Shown here piece after piece: positions 33,294-45,640 of a stretch of DNA of 64,000 nucleotides (the stretch's first letter is position 1; every line of letters begins with the position of its first letter). Made by a program: the position numbers and the translations under genes. The stretch lies in assembly GCF_905171765.1 (NCBI RefSeq), contig NC_053392.1, forward strand, positions 369,935,442 through 369,999,441, read 5' to 3'. Below the pieces are notes generated by a model. It was not told the origin of the DNA. It ran no database searches and saw only the letters and a program-made list of their open reading frames with translations. This DNA comes from Bufo bufo. Taxonomy: Eukaryota > Chordata > Amphibia > Anura > Bufonidae.

Positions 33294-35309
33294 ATGACAG
33301 TAGACCTGTCACAAAACAAACAGACTGAGTGTTCAAGCCCATGGTTGTATTATGGATCTGTTTTGTGTGGACATGCAATTTGGCATCCATAGGATTCTAT
33401 GGATCTATCCTGTATCTTTGTATGTCTTTGATTACATATGCAGGCTCACTTTTCTTTTTCTTTTTTATCCCAGTTCAGCTAGTAATCTGCCAGGTTCCTC
33501 CGCCTGCCATTTTATGGAAGGGTTGAATACTGTACCATATGGAGTGCCTACTGTTCTGTAACACAGGACCACAGCAGATCCATGCATTGCTATCCAAACC
33601 CTGTACACACTGGTCTGTGTATGAGGCCCAGGGAAAATGTCTTTCTTAGCAAAACAAAAAGGATATATTTCCTGATCTTCTCAAATGAAATGTCACTGGC
33701 TTACATATGGAAGTTAACATCACGGAGCAGATATGGTACAATTAAAAAGTACACTAAATATAGCCTTAAATCTCAGTCTCAATGCATCATTTTCCAAGTG
33801 GGAGGTGTGACTTAATCCAATGATGAAGGCTGGTATTTCTACAATCCCCTGAAGCTCTAATGCTTAGTATTCGCCTGATACAAGGAATGTAGGTCAATGC
33901 CAGCTGTTTGTTGAATATAGGTATTTACATTTTATCTCAATTTTAACACATTCCTCTTTGAGTCACACACTGAGTGAAAAATTGTATCCTCAGCCGATTA
34001 GACACAGAGTAGATTACAATTAAAATTAATTAATGGAATGGTATAATACAGGCTTCTCCTGGAGAAGAAAGGAATTAATGTACAGAGCAAATCACAGTCA
34101 TTTAAAATGATAACAATAGGATGTAGATGGGCAGGGCCTAATATTTTAAAATGGTATTCTAACAAATACTTTTTAAAATCTACAGTAGTATAAAAAAGTA
34201 TCTGACCCCGTTCTAGATGTATTTTAATATCACATTTGATTTTTTTATACTGAATGTGTTCTACTTTTTAAAATGCACTACCAGTTACACGTGTAACGGT
34301 GTGTCCTGCAAAAACCACAAAGCTGATATGGAGGTGCTCTAGTCCATAGGCAACTGTATGTCTAACTATAGGCTTCTGGCATTCTACAGCTGCCTAGACG
34401 AATAGGCCATTACTTTTAAACTACCGATGATGGCCACATTCATAACTATTAGGATAAATAGCTAAGTTTCAGAATTACCATTTCTTTTCAGAATTTATTG
34501 CATAATTGAATCCAAAACTCGAATCACCAATGTGAAAAGTAACTCCCCCATTTCTCACTTTTAGGCTATGGACATCTGAAAGTAATAACATTGCTATTGT
34601 GATGCCCCTCAATTACTCTATTTGGCCTTCTAAAAGTTTTCATTTGGAGGGACCTTTCCTTGTAATTGAATTCCACTCACTATGTAGCTCTAGAATTAGA
34701 AGCACATTAAGCAAACAACAGCTTTTTATAGCTGCACATCTGATTTTCATATTAGTGTTGATACATTCTTTTTTGCTTTCAAGGAATATGCTCTTCACAG
34801 CGCATATCTACAGAGGAGGGGCCCGGACTTGCCAATCCGGGTACCAGAGGATCCTCGGGTGGGCCCAGTCTCTGACACAGTAATGGAAATCTAATGAAAC
34901 AATTCCCCTAAGGTCTTACAATTTTATTTGGAGCTGACCTTGGAACCAAGTAGACATCTCATATGTGCAGCCTATGAAGCTGCACAGGGGCCTACCATAC
35001 CACCATATTATCAAGATAATCCCAGTGTTTCTTAATTTCATTGAATGTAAAGTTATAGGGGGTTATCCCATGATTATTGTAAAATTAAACATCATATACT
35101 ACAGGACAATCTCTCTAACCAAGCGATAAACAGCCCTATACCTCTCATGGATCCAGAGATCTCCCCGTTTATTGCGCCAAATGCTTTGCTAAATTTTTAT
35201 CATGCTTGCAGCTCAAGGGGTGTGTCCTTTTTTTCTGCAGTTCTCTCCTTATCACAGCTTTAAAGGCAGTTGAAGTATGGAAATGAGCATGTGAATCCAC
35301 CTTAGGGTA
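33294..35309. other. No gene seen
   Basis: The stretch is AT-rich. A TIR-like 'tgtgaaaagtaactccccc' lies near 34530, and a truncated copy of the 38.2-kb MITE ('ggtgggcccagtctctgac') near 34860. Nothing else could be supported. Confidence 0.5.
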
Positions 35310-35985
35310 CAGAGTTACGAGCCTCTACAAGGAGACTCAGCTAATCCCATAGATTTTCAATGGGATTCAGGTCTGGAGAAAGTGCAGGCCACGTCATTTG
35401 AGGTACTCTGGGCTCCAGCAGCCGTTCCCTAATGATGCGATCTTGATGAGCTGGCGCTTTGTCGCCCATGAAGATGCAGACCACGCCAATGTAAACAGTT
35501 TCAAATGGTCTGATGTGACACTTGGGTGCCTCTGACCTCCCTTAAATGTGCCTGGAATTGTGTAGCATTCATCATCCAGTTCCACAGGGCATTGTTCACA
35601 AATAAGCGGTCATCAGTTTGGGATGTGGACAAAAGATGTACACTTCTATGCCTCTCTGTGACTCTTCCAGTCTCTCTGTATCTCTATTGCAACCTGCTGA
35701 TGACACTCTGTGACACTCTAAGCTCAGTGGCCACTTCCGTCTCAGAACATTTTGCTTGAAGCCCTTTAATGGCAAGGTACTGTCGATCAATTGTTAGGTG
35801 TTGTTTTGGTCTCATGATGTCAAAATGTGAACAGCATGATAAGGAGGACTGTTTAAGTACCAATTCTAATTGAACCATGGACTCATGGATCAAACACCTG
35901 TTGTGAATTTTGCTGTTAAGCTTGTTGTTGGAGAACAGCAAGTTCTGCCAAAAGTACTGAAACATTGAACAGTTAGTCATTTTTT
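35310..35985 (-). pseudogene. Tc1-type transposase relic
   Basis: On the minus strand an N-terminal helix-turn-helix part begins MRPKQHLTIDRQYLAIKGLQ (from about 35815). The last third reads IFMGDKAPAHQDRII near 35470 and [16 protein letters not shown] near 35350, with the second Asp changed in context (GDKAPAH for GDNAPAH) but present and the Glu present. The middle, with the first catalytic Asp, is gone and stops interrupt the frame. No terminal repeats can be paired with confidence. Confidence 0.75.
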
Positions 35986-36830
35986 TGCTGACTAATTGAC
36001 CTGAAAGTTTAGCGGGAGAATTGTGCCAAAGTAGTGCACACTGTGATTTTCTCTACATGGACTTTAGTCCATGCCAGAAAGCGGACATGTAAACTGGCCC
36101 ACTGACTATGATGTGTCAGTATTCCATCCATGTGCTCTCTTTTCTGCACTCAGACAGGACACAGATTCGAACATCTCTTGTGAGAATAGGCCCTAAGAGC
36201 TATATTATACTGCCTAACCTTCCTGCAAGATAAGTGCTGGTCTTCGATAAACACGTCGAATGGAACTTGTTTGTATAGGTGTATTACACTGGGTGATGCA
36301 AAGTATATGGAGGAGGAATGATAGTAGTGCCATCATTCTTAGCAGCACAACCCTGGTGACACAAGGCAATATGATGCCAATAATTCTGAATGAAAAATGC
36401 AATTAGCTGACAAATGAGAGTTTACTCGTTTGTTGGCTGGTTGGGGCCTCAATTACTTGGCACACTTATCGAGAGCAAAGGGTAATAGAGCCTTAAGGTT
36501 AATCCAGTCTTCAACATTCAATTAGTTCATTGACAATCCCGTGTGGCAATTACTTTTTCACCAAAGCGTTTAGGATCCACTCCAGCTTTTAGCTAAATAT
36601 AAAATGCATGCAGAACTGCACTATCTGATCTAGGTCTCAGAGAATATTCAGAATGCTCTATTTTTGGTCTTTTTGACAGACAGAAAGATGAAGACCGCTG
36701 GATACATGCACATGGAGACACACAGAGTTTCTATTGATCTGTTTCACAGACCCATAGGGACTCCATATGTTCTATTGTTCTATAATCAATAGCTTGGCTC
36801 AATTTTTTTTTTCAAATAAAAACACTAAAC
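35986..36830. other. No gene seen
   Basis: Apart from a TIR-like 'gtggcaattactttttcac' near 36543 that could pair with the similar motif near 34530, I recognise nothing. Confidence 0.5.
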
Positions 36831-37041
36831 CAGGGGTGGACATACAGCCTGTGCAGTTATTTAAGCTGCACAAGGACCCAATGGGGGAGGAGGTCCCTTG
36901 ACAGCTGTATATCAGGAGCAGAAGTGCTCAAGCTGAGTGTGACTCAGGAGGCCAAAAATGGAGCTTAGCAGTATGACAAGGCATGATGGGGACCCAGACA
37001 CTATTTTAATTGGCTCCCCAGAAATGCCAAATCCACCCCTG
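36831..37041. mobile_element. Short MITE with CAGGGGTGGA ends
   Basis: CAGGGGTGGA at left faces TCCACCCCTG at right, 211 bp apart. Such ends resemble hAT termini, but the flanking 8-mers do not match, so the superfamily is uncertain. Confidence 0.6.
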
Positions 37042-38169
37042 CTGGGGAAACGACCTGCCTAATATTTCATTTGAGACCATGGCATTATTTTTTCCCATGG
37101 ATAGAGTGTGTGTAATGTTTACCTGGTGCTCAATGAGTAATAGATTGCCACCTGTATCTCCTCTGTGGGTAGTCTATAATACAGGGAAATTTTCTTCTGG
37201 GAATTTTGTAAGCAAATCTGCAACAAACTTGTCGCAAACCATGAAACTGTTGCATCAAAAGCAGTGAAAGTTCACAATAAAGTGTGTCATGCAGTTTGAT
37301 GAACATGTCAGAGCCAGGCATAGGAATACTTAACTAGTATATATACAGTATTCGTAATGCATGTGTCAGAGCTGTGTGCATGAGTTGACATATGTAGCTC
37401 AGCCAGGCATATAAATACTTGAGTAATCCATATACTGTAGGGTTAATTGTCTTTGACATGCTATATAGAAGGTAGCTCTGAGAAGAGGTTTTCTAGTTGT
37501 CCATACCGACCACAGTTCATTTTTCATTTTAGCTGGACCAGAAGAATGAAAGCTGCACCTTAATTGGTTGCCATGGACAACAAGGCCACTTTTCTCCCTG
37601 AGGGAGCTTTGATACATACAGCCCTTGGTATTCTTCACGATCATTTCCAGCAGATAATACATTATTGATTTGAAGAATCCAGAAATGTTGATATATTCAT
37701 TTTTGATCAATAGAATAATTCCCAAAGAGAGTATGCTAGCTGGCTGATTTTCCTCCTATCCATCTTCTTCCTTTGTTCACAGCTTTCTCAGTTCAGTAGC
37801 AGAAGAGAGAGGTGAAAGCAGGAGAGGCATTTGACCATGCAGAAAATCTAAAATGACTCATCGAATAAATGCTCCTCAGAAAACATTTCCTCTTTGTGAA
37901 AATGAAATAACCCTGACCATATTAGCCCTTATTACAATTTCCCAAATGTGAATCTCCTCTGTGGACTGGGCTGCAGCTGGGACCTCTTGCAGATTGCTCT
38001 TATGAAGACTTAAACTCAGTACAAAGGATTCAGATGTTTTGCAATGAGGTGACACGGAAACATGATGTTGTTAATAAGTTACCCAAAGATATAACTGTAA
38101 TAGGATAAATGTGATCCCTCTCAGGGATGTAGCTACAGGACGCGCAGATGTAGCAGTTACACCTAAGAT
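37042..38169. other. No gene seen
   Basis: Single-copy-looking sequence with short frames only. I found no ends, tandem repeats or RNA genes. Confidence 0.6.
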
Positions 38170-38437
38170 CAGGCTCGGACTGGCCCACAGGGGTACAGGG
38201 GAATCTCCCGGTGGGCCCCTGAGCAAGGTGGGCCCCCAGTCTCCCACCCCCTGCACAAGTAGCACATAACACAGTAGACTTACTGTACTGCATACATATA
38301 TTTAATGTACAGCTCCTCAACCCGCTTATATTCATATAAAAAAGTGTTAGATTATTTATTATATTTGGATGTATCTGTATGGTGGGCCCCCAAAATAAAT
38401 TTTACTGGTGGGCCCTATGTACCCCAGTCCGACACTG
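38170..38437. mobile_element. hAT-type MITE with CAGTGTCGGACTGG ends
   Basis: The right end is the complement of CAGTGTCGGACTGGGGTAC; the left reads CAGGCTCGGACTGGCCCAC. The flanking 8-mers CCTAAGAT (38162-38169) and CTTAAGAT (38438-38445) match at 7 of 8. The 268-bp length and GGGCCC-rich ends are typical of a common short MITE. Confidence 0.85.
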
Positions 38438-38707
38438 CTTAAGATGACTGCAGTAATATCAATCACACATGTAAGGTGGCAAGCTCTGATAAAGATTTAG
38501 CATTGGGGCCCAAGAACTTCAAGTTATGCCTGTAACCCACCTGTTTAAAACAGGTAAATAAAAGACCCTCGTTATATTTTTTGCACTTTCCACATTTCGT
38601 ATATATTATATTTTATATATACAGCATTTCTCTAACATACTGTAACTCTATTATTTCGAGCTCATTATATCAGAAATCTGAATTGTTTGCAGCTCTCCTG
38701 CTATAGA

Positions 38708-39036
38708 GGGCTCATGCTCATGCACACGACTGTATGTATTTTGCGGTCCGCAAAACACAGATCCGCAAAAAATATGGATGACGACCGTGTGCATTCCATA
38801 TTTTGCGGAACGGAACTGTTGGCCCCTAATAGAACAGTCCTATCCTTGTCCGTTATGCGGACAATAATAGGACATGTTCTATTTTTTGTGGAACAGACAT
38901 GCAGACATAAGGAAGCAAAATGCTCACGGAGTAACTTCCTTTTTTTTGCAGACCTATTAAAATGAATGGTTCCGCATATGGTCCGCAAAAAAACGGAATG
39001 GACACGGAAAGAAAATATGTTTGTGTGCATGAGCCC
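38708..39036. mobile_element. Harbinger-type MITE, GGGCTCATGCACAC ends
   Basis: GGGCTCATGCTCATGCACAC at left faces GTGTGCATGAGCCC at right. TAA follows the right end; the left 3-mer is AGA, so the TSD is decayed on one side. Interior blocks such as 'ttgcggtccgcaaaa' are shared with the copies at 1, 41.3, 48.9, 58.8 and 59.3 kb. Confidence 0.75.
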
Positions 39037-39185
39037 TAAGGCAGACTCAGTTCATAATAGAAGCAAGCTAGATGACTGGATTGCTGTATATTTTGGCATC
39101 TATATGCTTTATAATAATTTACGGTTAGATTGTAGTATATTTGGTGCTGGTTTTGGTGAAACATGTAAAGAAAGGATCGCCCATA

Positions 39186-40080
39186 TGTAACACCCCAGAG
39201 GTGCATTACCACTTTTGCACCCCTCTACTATCTCCTATGGTTAACCACGTGTCATCCTCTGTATTAATTTCCAGATCCTGCAAAATGTGTATTAATATTT
39301 CTTGTTATGTAACTGTTCAAGTGTAATATGCCTGGTTCACCAGCAGATGGCGTCATAAATGGCAGAGCTACCTTACATAGAATGGAACCTTCTTTCCATT
39401 CTATTCTCTCCCTCTGGGGAGGAGTTTAGCTAGTTAGGAACAGAATAGAGTACCCCCTTCTAGGGAAAGGCAGCAGGAGCCTGTCCCTGTTGGACAAGCC
39501 TTGCCTGGGCCAGCTTGAGCACCTTCAGCTCAGCTGCATCTGGAGGCCAAATCCCCTGGATAAAGCTAGAGACAGACCAGACCACAGAAAGTGAAGTACA
39601 GCCTAAGGAAGAAGCTGAGTTCTATAGCCAGCCTGTTAGTACAGCAGAGCCAGAGAGCAAAAAATGTAGCAGAAAGGAGTTTGCCTGCCACAGTTAATGC
39701 CAACACCTGCTGGAAACCAAGACAAAGCCTGAAACTGTTTGGAGAAACGTTTATGCAAAGTAAAGCTGTTATCAACTTCATCACAAAGTCTGGACTAAAT
39801 TTATTTCATCATCCCCTTCATCAACAACCCCCTTTTCATTGCTGTGGAGCCAACGCCGAGGGTCCAGCATATCCAGGTAGGAGCACCATGACACGTGCAC
39901 AACACATTAAGGGACATTTAGGCTGCCCTACACCACTCTGGAATTCCTACACCTGGGTACCATCCACTACATCACTAAAAGAGCCCTGTGCCCTTGTTGA
40001 TTCCTTGCAACTGGCGTCACGAAAACAAGTACTTTCCTCTTAAAGGGCCCTGGGGGGAGGCGCCCGCTGCACAAAGCCCA
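39186..40080. repeat. Possible solo LTR
   Basis: It starts TGTAACACCCC, a start common in gypsy-type LTRs, and contains 'tggcgtcacgaaaacaag' near 40015, a pattern often seen towards such LTR ends. I find no matching second copy, clear right boundary or TSD. Positions 40081-40711 hold nothing further. Confidence 0.35.
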
Positions 40081-40711
40081 GACATCCAGACTTACATAAC
40101 TCATAAAAGGGCTTTTAATCATGGCTGCCTTTTTAGAGCTAACCAAGTAGTCACTCAACAAATATCTAGAAACTGTAGTATTCCTTCAGTAAGGGTCACA
40201 AAACATATTATACACAGGGCCCTCATGAAATACCATATTTTCCCCTAAAAGCCATGGTAAAATACTTGCATAATACAACATCTGGCATTGTATGAAATCG
40301 AAAGACACAAAGAGATATAGTACTGTCTTTATTTTACTCAATTATATAGCGCTGACATATTCCACTACAGACATTACCAACGCTTGCTGTCTCCAGTGGA
40401 GCTCAAAATCTAAGTTCTTAGAACATACACACTCCATGCAGATGTTGGTCAGATTCAAAGCTAGGACTCCAGCTAACCACTGAGCTAGTGTGCTACTGTA
40501 TGCATTCATAGATGCAGATATACCATATGTGCAACTTATGCACAAGGGCCGTGCAGGCTAAAAGACCTACAAAATTTCTGGAAAATTAAAAAAAAATTGC
40601 AATTTTCTAAATGTGAATTTCCCTGCTGTTATGACAGTAGTTATTAACACTCACCATATCTGTAGTTTATGCTAGCATCAGACCATAGTCCCGCCGTGCT
40701 TGTGTTGTGGA

Positions 40712-41291
40712 TAGTGTTGAGCACGAATATTCAAATAGCAAATTTTTATCATGAATATCACCACTTCGAGAATTCGAGAATATTTATAATATAGTGCTAT
40801 ATATTCGTTATATCGAATATTCAGCATTTTTTTCCATCTGAACACGATTCCTCTCTGCTTCTCGCTTGTGGGCCAATGAGAAGGAAACAATGTCAAGCTC
40901 ACAACAATACTTAGTGCACCAATCAGTAATCTGCAGTCAGACGTGCTAAAATGTAAAGTTGCGCGTAGTGCGAAAAAATATTCTAATCACTGCCGATTAG
41001 CGCAATTGCGTTTATATTAAAGCACTTGACTCTATCTGCATATAAAGCTATTGTAATGTTCTGCCGTGCCAACCATTTTCTCCAGTCTCAGGAAACTTAT
41101 ACAAGCTTGAAAAATGTAGCCAAAATGATCACGCCTGTATTTTGCGTTACGAATTCGCATTGCGCGATTTTTACATTGCCAATTTTTCGCATTCAATAAA
41201 ATAATCTTGAATTCGTGAATATATGACGAATATTCTCCAAAATATTCATGAAATATTGCAAATTTGATATTGCCCTTGCCGCTCATCACTA
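40712..41291. mobile_element. hAT-type MITE, perfect TSD
   Basis: Left end TAGTGTTGAGC and right end GCTCATCACTA are flanked by the perfect 8-bp TSD GTTGTGGA (40704-40711 and 41292-41299). The 580-bp interior is AT-rich with repeated 'gaatatt' units. It is inserted in an older Harbinger-like relic. Confidence 0.93.
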
Positions 41292-41299
41292 GTTGTGGA

Positions 41300-41630
41300 C
41301 CGCAAACCTGGGGGACCAAAAAACAGAGCATCGGCTGTGTGAACTCTTCATCGCGGTGTGGACCCATTAACTTCAATTGGTCCTTAATCTGCAAGATATG
41401 GTGAATGATAGGACATTTTTTGTGGCGCAGAAGCACGCACAGAGAAACTCACAGAAATACACAGAGGCCCTTCCGTGAGCTTTCGGGTCTGTGCCTCCAT
41501 GCTGCAAAAGATAGAACATGTCCTATCATTCTCCACATCTCCATAATGCAGAGTTTACACTGCTGATGCCTGTTTTGCGGACCCGCAGTATATGGTCTGC
41601 AACACGGGCAGGCCAGTCATGTGAATAGGC
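41300..41630. repeat. Harbinger-type MITE relic
   Basis: 'ggaccgcaaacc', 'gaacatgtcctatcattctc' and 'ttttgcggacccgcag' are shared with the GTGCATGAGCCC family, ending near 'catgtgaataggctc'. The left part lies before the hAT MITE at 40712. Confidence 0.6.
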
Positions 41631-42170
41631 TCAAAATGGCATTTTACTTTTTTAGGATGTGAAGGCTTAGAATTTTAGAAGCAATTTTTTTTAAGTTAGA
41701 AAAAAAAATACAGAACAGACTTTTTTTAAGCACCAATTCAGATTTGAAGTGACTTTACGGTTAGGCCTATATGGCAACATTGGTCTAGTGACAGCTGTTG
41801 TGGCTAGTATGGTAGAGTAGTATTGATCCCATAGAACTGAATTCCAAGAGCAGTGTTAGATTTTTTGGGACTAGCTCTGTGATCCCATTTATTTCTATGA
41901 ATATTGCTAGCCTAAAGGGCTTATGTGATAGAAACCACTCATAAATGTCCCCTTTTTAAAAACTACTACACCCCTCAAATTATTGAAAACTTTTAGAAAC
42001 TTTGTTAACTCTTTAGGTGTTCCACAGGAATTAAAGTAAAATGGAGGTGAAATTTAAAAAAATATTTTTGTTTTGCAGATTTTCCATTTTAATCTATTTT
42101 TTTCCTGTAACACAGCAAGGGTTAACAGTAAAACAAATCCTAACATTTATAACACTGATGCTGTTTATAG

Positions 42171-42790
42171 AAATACCCCATATGTGGTCGTGAACTGCTG
42201 TATGGGTACATGGCAGGGCTCAGAAGAAAAGGGAGCACCATATGGTTTTTGAAGGTCAGAATTTTCTGGACTGGATTTTGGGCATTATGTCACATTTGAA
42301 GAGACCCTGAGGTACCCCCATAGTAGAAACACCTCAAAAGTGAGCTCATTTTGGAAACTGAACCCCTCAAGGAATTTTTTGAGGGGTGAGGTGAGTGCTT
42401 TGACCCAAAAGACATTTCATACTTGACTGTGATAATGAGAAATTTAATTTCTTCGAAGAAAATATTGCTTTAGCAACAAATTTGTCATTTTCACAAGGAG
42501 TACCCCTCACAATTTGTTAAGCATTTTTTCCTGAATAGGGCAATACCCCATATGCGGTTATAAACTGCTGTATGGGCAGGCTGCATGGCTCAGAACAGAA
42601 GGAGCACCCTATTGTTTTTGGAAGGCAGATTTTTCTGTAGTGTTTTTCACGGGCCATGTCGCACAGACCCTGAAATAACTCTGTGGTGGAAACCCCCAAA
42701 AAGTGACCCCAGTTTGGAAACTACACTTCTCAAGGAATTAACTGATGGGTGTAGTGAGTGTTTTGAACCCACATTCATTTCTCAGAATTT
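42171..42790. repeat. 370-bp tandem duplication
   Basis: 'aataccccatatg' begins both units, at 42172 and 42542, followed in each by a 'ctgctgtatggg', 'ggctcagaa' and 'aaaagtga' series. The second unit is truncated. Identity is moderate. Confidence 0.7.
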
Positions 42791-43582
42791 AGAAACACTT
42801 GGCTGTAAAAATAAAAAAAATAAAACATTGCTTTTAAATGTACAATGCACTATCCCTATAGTGCATTGCATTTTAATGGCAATGCTATTCTGACATTGAC
42901 CAGCAGGCTGCGCCAGAGAGGCACAGCCTGCTGTAAATTACTCAAGGCTGGTCTGGGGTCTACATGAGACCCCAGCCTGTTTCACACACATTGGCACCCC
43001 GTGATCACATTTGCAGGGTGCCGATTAGAGACAGAGGGAGTCCGCTACCCTCTGTCAGCACTTTACATGCGGCGGGGGCCATTGCACGAGGCATGTAAAG
43101 TGTTAAACAGCCAGGATCAGCACTCCTGTCGGTACAGGCTGTTAGAGCAGGGCCGCGGCTCTCATGTGAGAACCGGGCCCCTACTCCCCACTGCACGGGG
43201 GATCCGTGCAGCGCTTAGACTGGGCCGCCATAAAAAAGTGGAGGCCCGCCTAAGGCTCCTTAGTGACAGCCGTAAAAACACATATTGGTGGTCACTAGTG
43301 TTAAGCGAGCATGCTCGGCCGAACACCGCTCGGCACATCGTGGAGTTCGGCCAAACACTGCGTGTGTTCTAGCGCGATGCTCAAGTCAGTGTATTTAAAT
43401 CTAATTTAGCCTCTATTTCTATGCAGAAGATCACTGTACAGTGAGGGAATTCCTCAGTGTGAGTCCGCAGCTTAGAACTCCCTGCTCTGACTCCATATAT
43501 AGCTATGTCCATATATGGAGTCAGTGCTTGGGGACACCCCAGTGTATTTAAATATAATTTAACCTTTATTTCAGAAAAGTGT

Positions 43583-43655
43583 CTGACGGAATTCAAACTC
43601 ACGACCTTTTACATTAGAGGCAAGGCACTTAATCACTCAGCTATGATAGCTGCAC
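43583..43655 (-). repeat. tRNA-like module 1
   Basis: On the minus strand an A-box-like TAGCTGAGTGA and a B-box-like AGTTTGAATTCC are separated as in a tRNA. It pairs in inverted orientation with module 4 and shares its 'ttgcctctaat' middle. It is a Pol III promoter-like sequence, not a working tRNA. Confidence 0.6.
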
Positions 43656-43757
43656 AGCCAGTAAAAAAATAAAAAAAAATTAGACTACTGTACTGTACTT
43701 CTACTGAGAACTATACAGTAGAAGTCTCATATTTTAATTTTTTTTAGTGACTGGCTA

Positions 43758-43825
43758 TGCAGCTATATAGTGTAGTGGTTAAAGTTCTGGGCTATAATGC
43801 AGAAGCTGTAAGTTAAAATCCCATC
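43758..43825 (+). repeat. tRNA-like module 2
   Basis: The A box TAGTGTAGTGG (43768-43778) matches the consensus TRGYNNANNNG. The B box AGTTAAAATCC is degraded. The middle 'ttctgggctataatgc' is shared with module 3 in inverted orientation. Confidence 0.6.
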
Positions 43826-43963
43826 ACAAACTTTTTCAGAAATATTTAATTATAAATATATAAAATTTATATTTATATATATATCCATAAAAAGTCAGGC
43901 AGCACTCCCTTGAAAGTTGAGAAAAAAGGTGCCCGCGGTAATCCCTCGATTCAGGATGATGAA

Positions 43964-44150
43964 TAAACAATGAAAGTCCGCAGCACTCCTTGGAAGATGA
44001 AACAAATGTGCTATTTATTCACACATATCATATAACAACATTTCGGTTCTCTGAAAAGGTTCTAAGAGAGAACCGAAACGTTGTTATATGATATGTGTGA
44101 ATAAATAGCACATTGTTTTCATCTTCCAAGGAGTGCTGCAGACTTTCATT

Positions 44151-44155
<5 letters not shown>
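43964..44155. repeat. Perfect-looking 90-bp-arm palindrome, PLE-like
   Basis: 43964-44052 is the reverse complement of 44062-44155 with few mismatches ('gtgctatttattcacacata' on the left arm, 'tatgtgtgaataaatagcac' on the right). The centre holds a decayed hammerhead core. The arrangement suggests two inverted copies of a PLE terminal repeat. Confidence 0.8.
44051..44083 (+). ncRNA. Decayed hammerhead-like core
   Basis: CTGAAAA replaces CTGANGA, so the invariant G8 is lost. Helix II GGTTCT/AGAACC, GAAAC and GTT are still in order. With G8 missing I expect no activity. Confidence 0.45.
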
Positions 44156-44193
<38 letters not shown>

Positions 44194-44301
44194 ATGTATA
44201 CTGATGTTTTAGCCATAATATATTTACATATATTATAATATATTATATATATTAAGTATATAATAGTATGTGTAAATATATATTATGGCTAAAAACATAT
44301 A

Positions 44302-44345
<44 letters not shown>
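44156..44345. repeat. AT microsatellites
   Basis: Alternating AT runs at 44156-44187 and 44312-44343, the second preceded by GT repeats at 44301-44314, separated by AT-rich sequence. Confidence 0.9.
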
Positions 44346-44348
<3 letters not shown>

Positions 44349-44369
44349 TCTATTTTTGAAAAGGTTTGT

Positions 44370-44437
44370 GACATGATTTGAACTCACAGCTTCTGCATCA
44401 CAGCCCAGAACTTTAACCACTACACTATATAGCTGCA
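44370..44437 (-). repeat. tRNA-like module 3
   Basis: On the minus strand the A box TAGTGTAGTGG (44427-44417) and a B-box-like AGTTCAAATC (44384-44375) are spaced as in a tRNA. It mirrors module 2. Confidence 0.65.
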
Positions 44438-44560
44438 TAGCCAGTCACTTATATATATATATATTTTTTTTTAAATGAGACTTTTGCTGTATAGGTCTCA
44501 GTAGAAGGTACAGTACAGTAGAAGTCTCATTTATTTTATTTTTTTAAAGTAACTTACTAT

Positions 44561-44630
44561 GCAGCTATTATAGCTGAGTGGTTAAGTGCCTTGCCTCTAA
44601 TACAGCAGGTTGTGAGTTTGAATCCTGTCA
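44561..44630 (+). repeat. tRNA-like module 4
   Basis: The A box TAGCTGAGTGG (44571-44581) fits the consensus fully. The B box AGTTTGAATCC (44615-44625) has one change. The 33-base spacing is normal. It mirrors module 1. Confidence 0.7.
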
Positions 44631-45117
44631 GAAACTTTTCTGAAATACAGGCTAAATTAGATTTAAATACACTAGGGTGTCCCCACTGACTCCATATATA
44701 TGGACATAGCTATATATGGAGTCAGAGCAGGAACTCCTAAGCCGAACTAGAGTCCCGAGCAGGGGGTGCCTGGGGTTCTCCCATTGACTTCCATAGTGCT
44801 CGGGTGCTCGGTAGAACACCCAAGCATCGCAAAGTGTTCTACTCCAGCACACAAACACTTTGGTGCTCGATCAACACTAGTGGTCACTAAGGGGTTAATA
44901 ACTATTTTGTGAGGTATCACTATCTGAAAAGCAGATAAAACAACATTTTTGAAAACAGTGAATTTTTCTTAGTTTTTTTTTAAACTAAAATATATTGACC
45001 CAAATTTACTAACATGAAGTATGATGTGTCATTAAAATGAATCTTAGAATCGCTTGGATAAGTGAAAGCATTTAAGTTATTACCACAGAAAGTGATGCAT
45101 GTTAGATTTGCAAATTA

Positions 45118-45581
45118 GGCTACTTTCACATCTGCACTTTTCCTTTCCGCTATTGAGATTTATCATAGGATTTCAATAACTGAGGAAAACGCTTCAGTTT
45201 TGTCCCCATTCATTGTCACTGGGGAAAAAACTTAACTGAACAGAATGTACCAGAAGGATTTCTGTTCCATTTGGTTGCATTCCAATCCTGGACAGAAAAA
45301 TGCTGGAAGAGGCGGTTTTGAGTGCGTCATGGGATGCAGAGCAAGACGGTATGAAGCACAATGTAAGTCAATGGTGCCGGAACTGTTTTTTTGGACACCA
45401 AAGAAAACAGATCCAGCACCCACTGACTTATAGTGGTTTCAATGCCGGATCCGTCATGGCTATTTTAGAGATAATACAACCGGATCTGTTCATAACGGAT
45501 GCAGCCTGTTGTATTAACCTAATGGAAGCGTTTCTGCTGAACCATGACGAATCCAGCAAAAACGCAGAGGTGAAAGTAGCC
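45118..45581. mobile_element. Harbinger-type MITE, GGCTACTTTCAC ends
   Basis: GGCTACTTTCACATCTGC at left faces GCAGAGGTGAAAGTAGCC at right. The flanks are TTA (45115-45117) and TGA (45582-45584), a TSD with one change. The 464-bp element is mostly palindromic and has no coding sequence. Confidence 0.85.
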
Positions 45582-45640
45582 TGAGACTATGTCAGAAAGG
45601 TGAAAACTGGCTGTGACTGGAAGGAGTTAAAGGGGTTGTT

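Larger units (their letters stand above)
43296..44879. mobile_element. Non-autonomous hAT element carrying tRNA-like modules
   Basis: The ends TAGTGTTAAGCGAGCATGCTC and its imperfect complement (right end ...GAGCACCAA on the other strand) are flanked by the perfect 8-bp TSD GTGGTCAC (43288-43295 and 44880-44887). The element is largely palindromic. It contains four tRNA-like modules in two inverted pairs, a 190-bp palindrome resembling a PLE terminal repeat, and two AT microsatellites. There is no transposase. Confidence 0.92.
41930..45640. repeat. Old composite repeat broken by later insertions
   Basis: Segments 41930-43295, 44888-45117 and 45582-45640 read as one old element around two newer ones. 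45000-45115 matches 60930-61050 in reverse complement ('gtggtaataact', 'gcaaatctnacatg'), so the family is dispersed. No protein domain is visible. A 370-bp unit is duplicated in tandem at 42171-42790. Confidence 0.6.

Noticed and set aside
34530..36560. A Tc1 with TGTGAAAAGTAA-like ends around the 35.3-36.0 kb transposase relic
   Set aside because: The two TIR-like motifs are weak, 2 kb apart and have no TA pair that I can defend.
44561..44630. A functional tRNA gene
   Set aside because: The boxes fit, but the stem regions do not pair as a tRNA cloverleaf and the copies lie within mobile elements.
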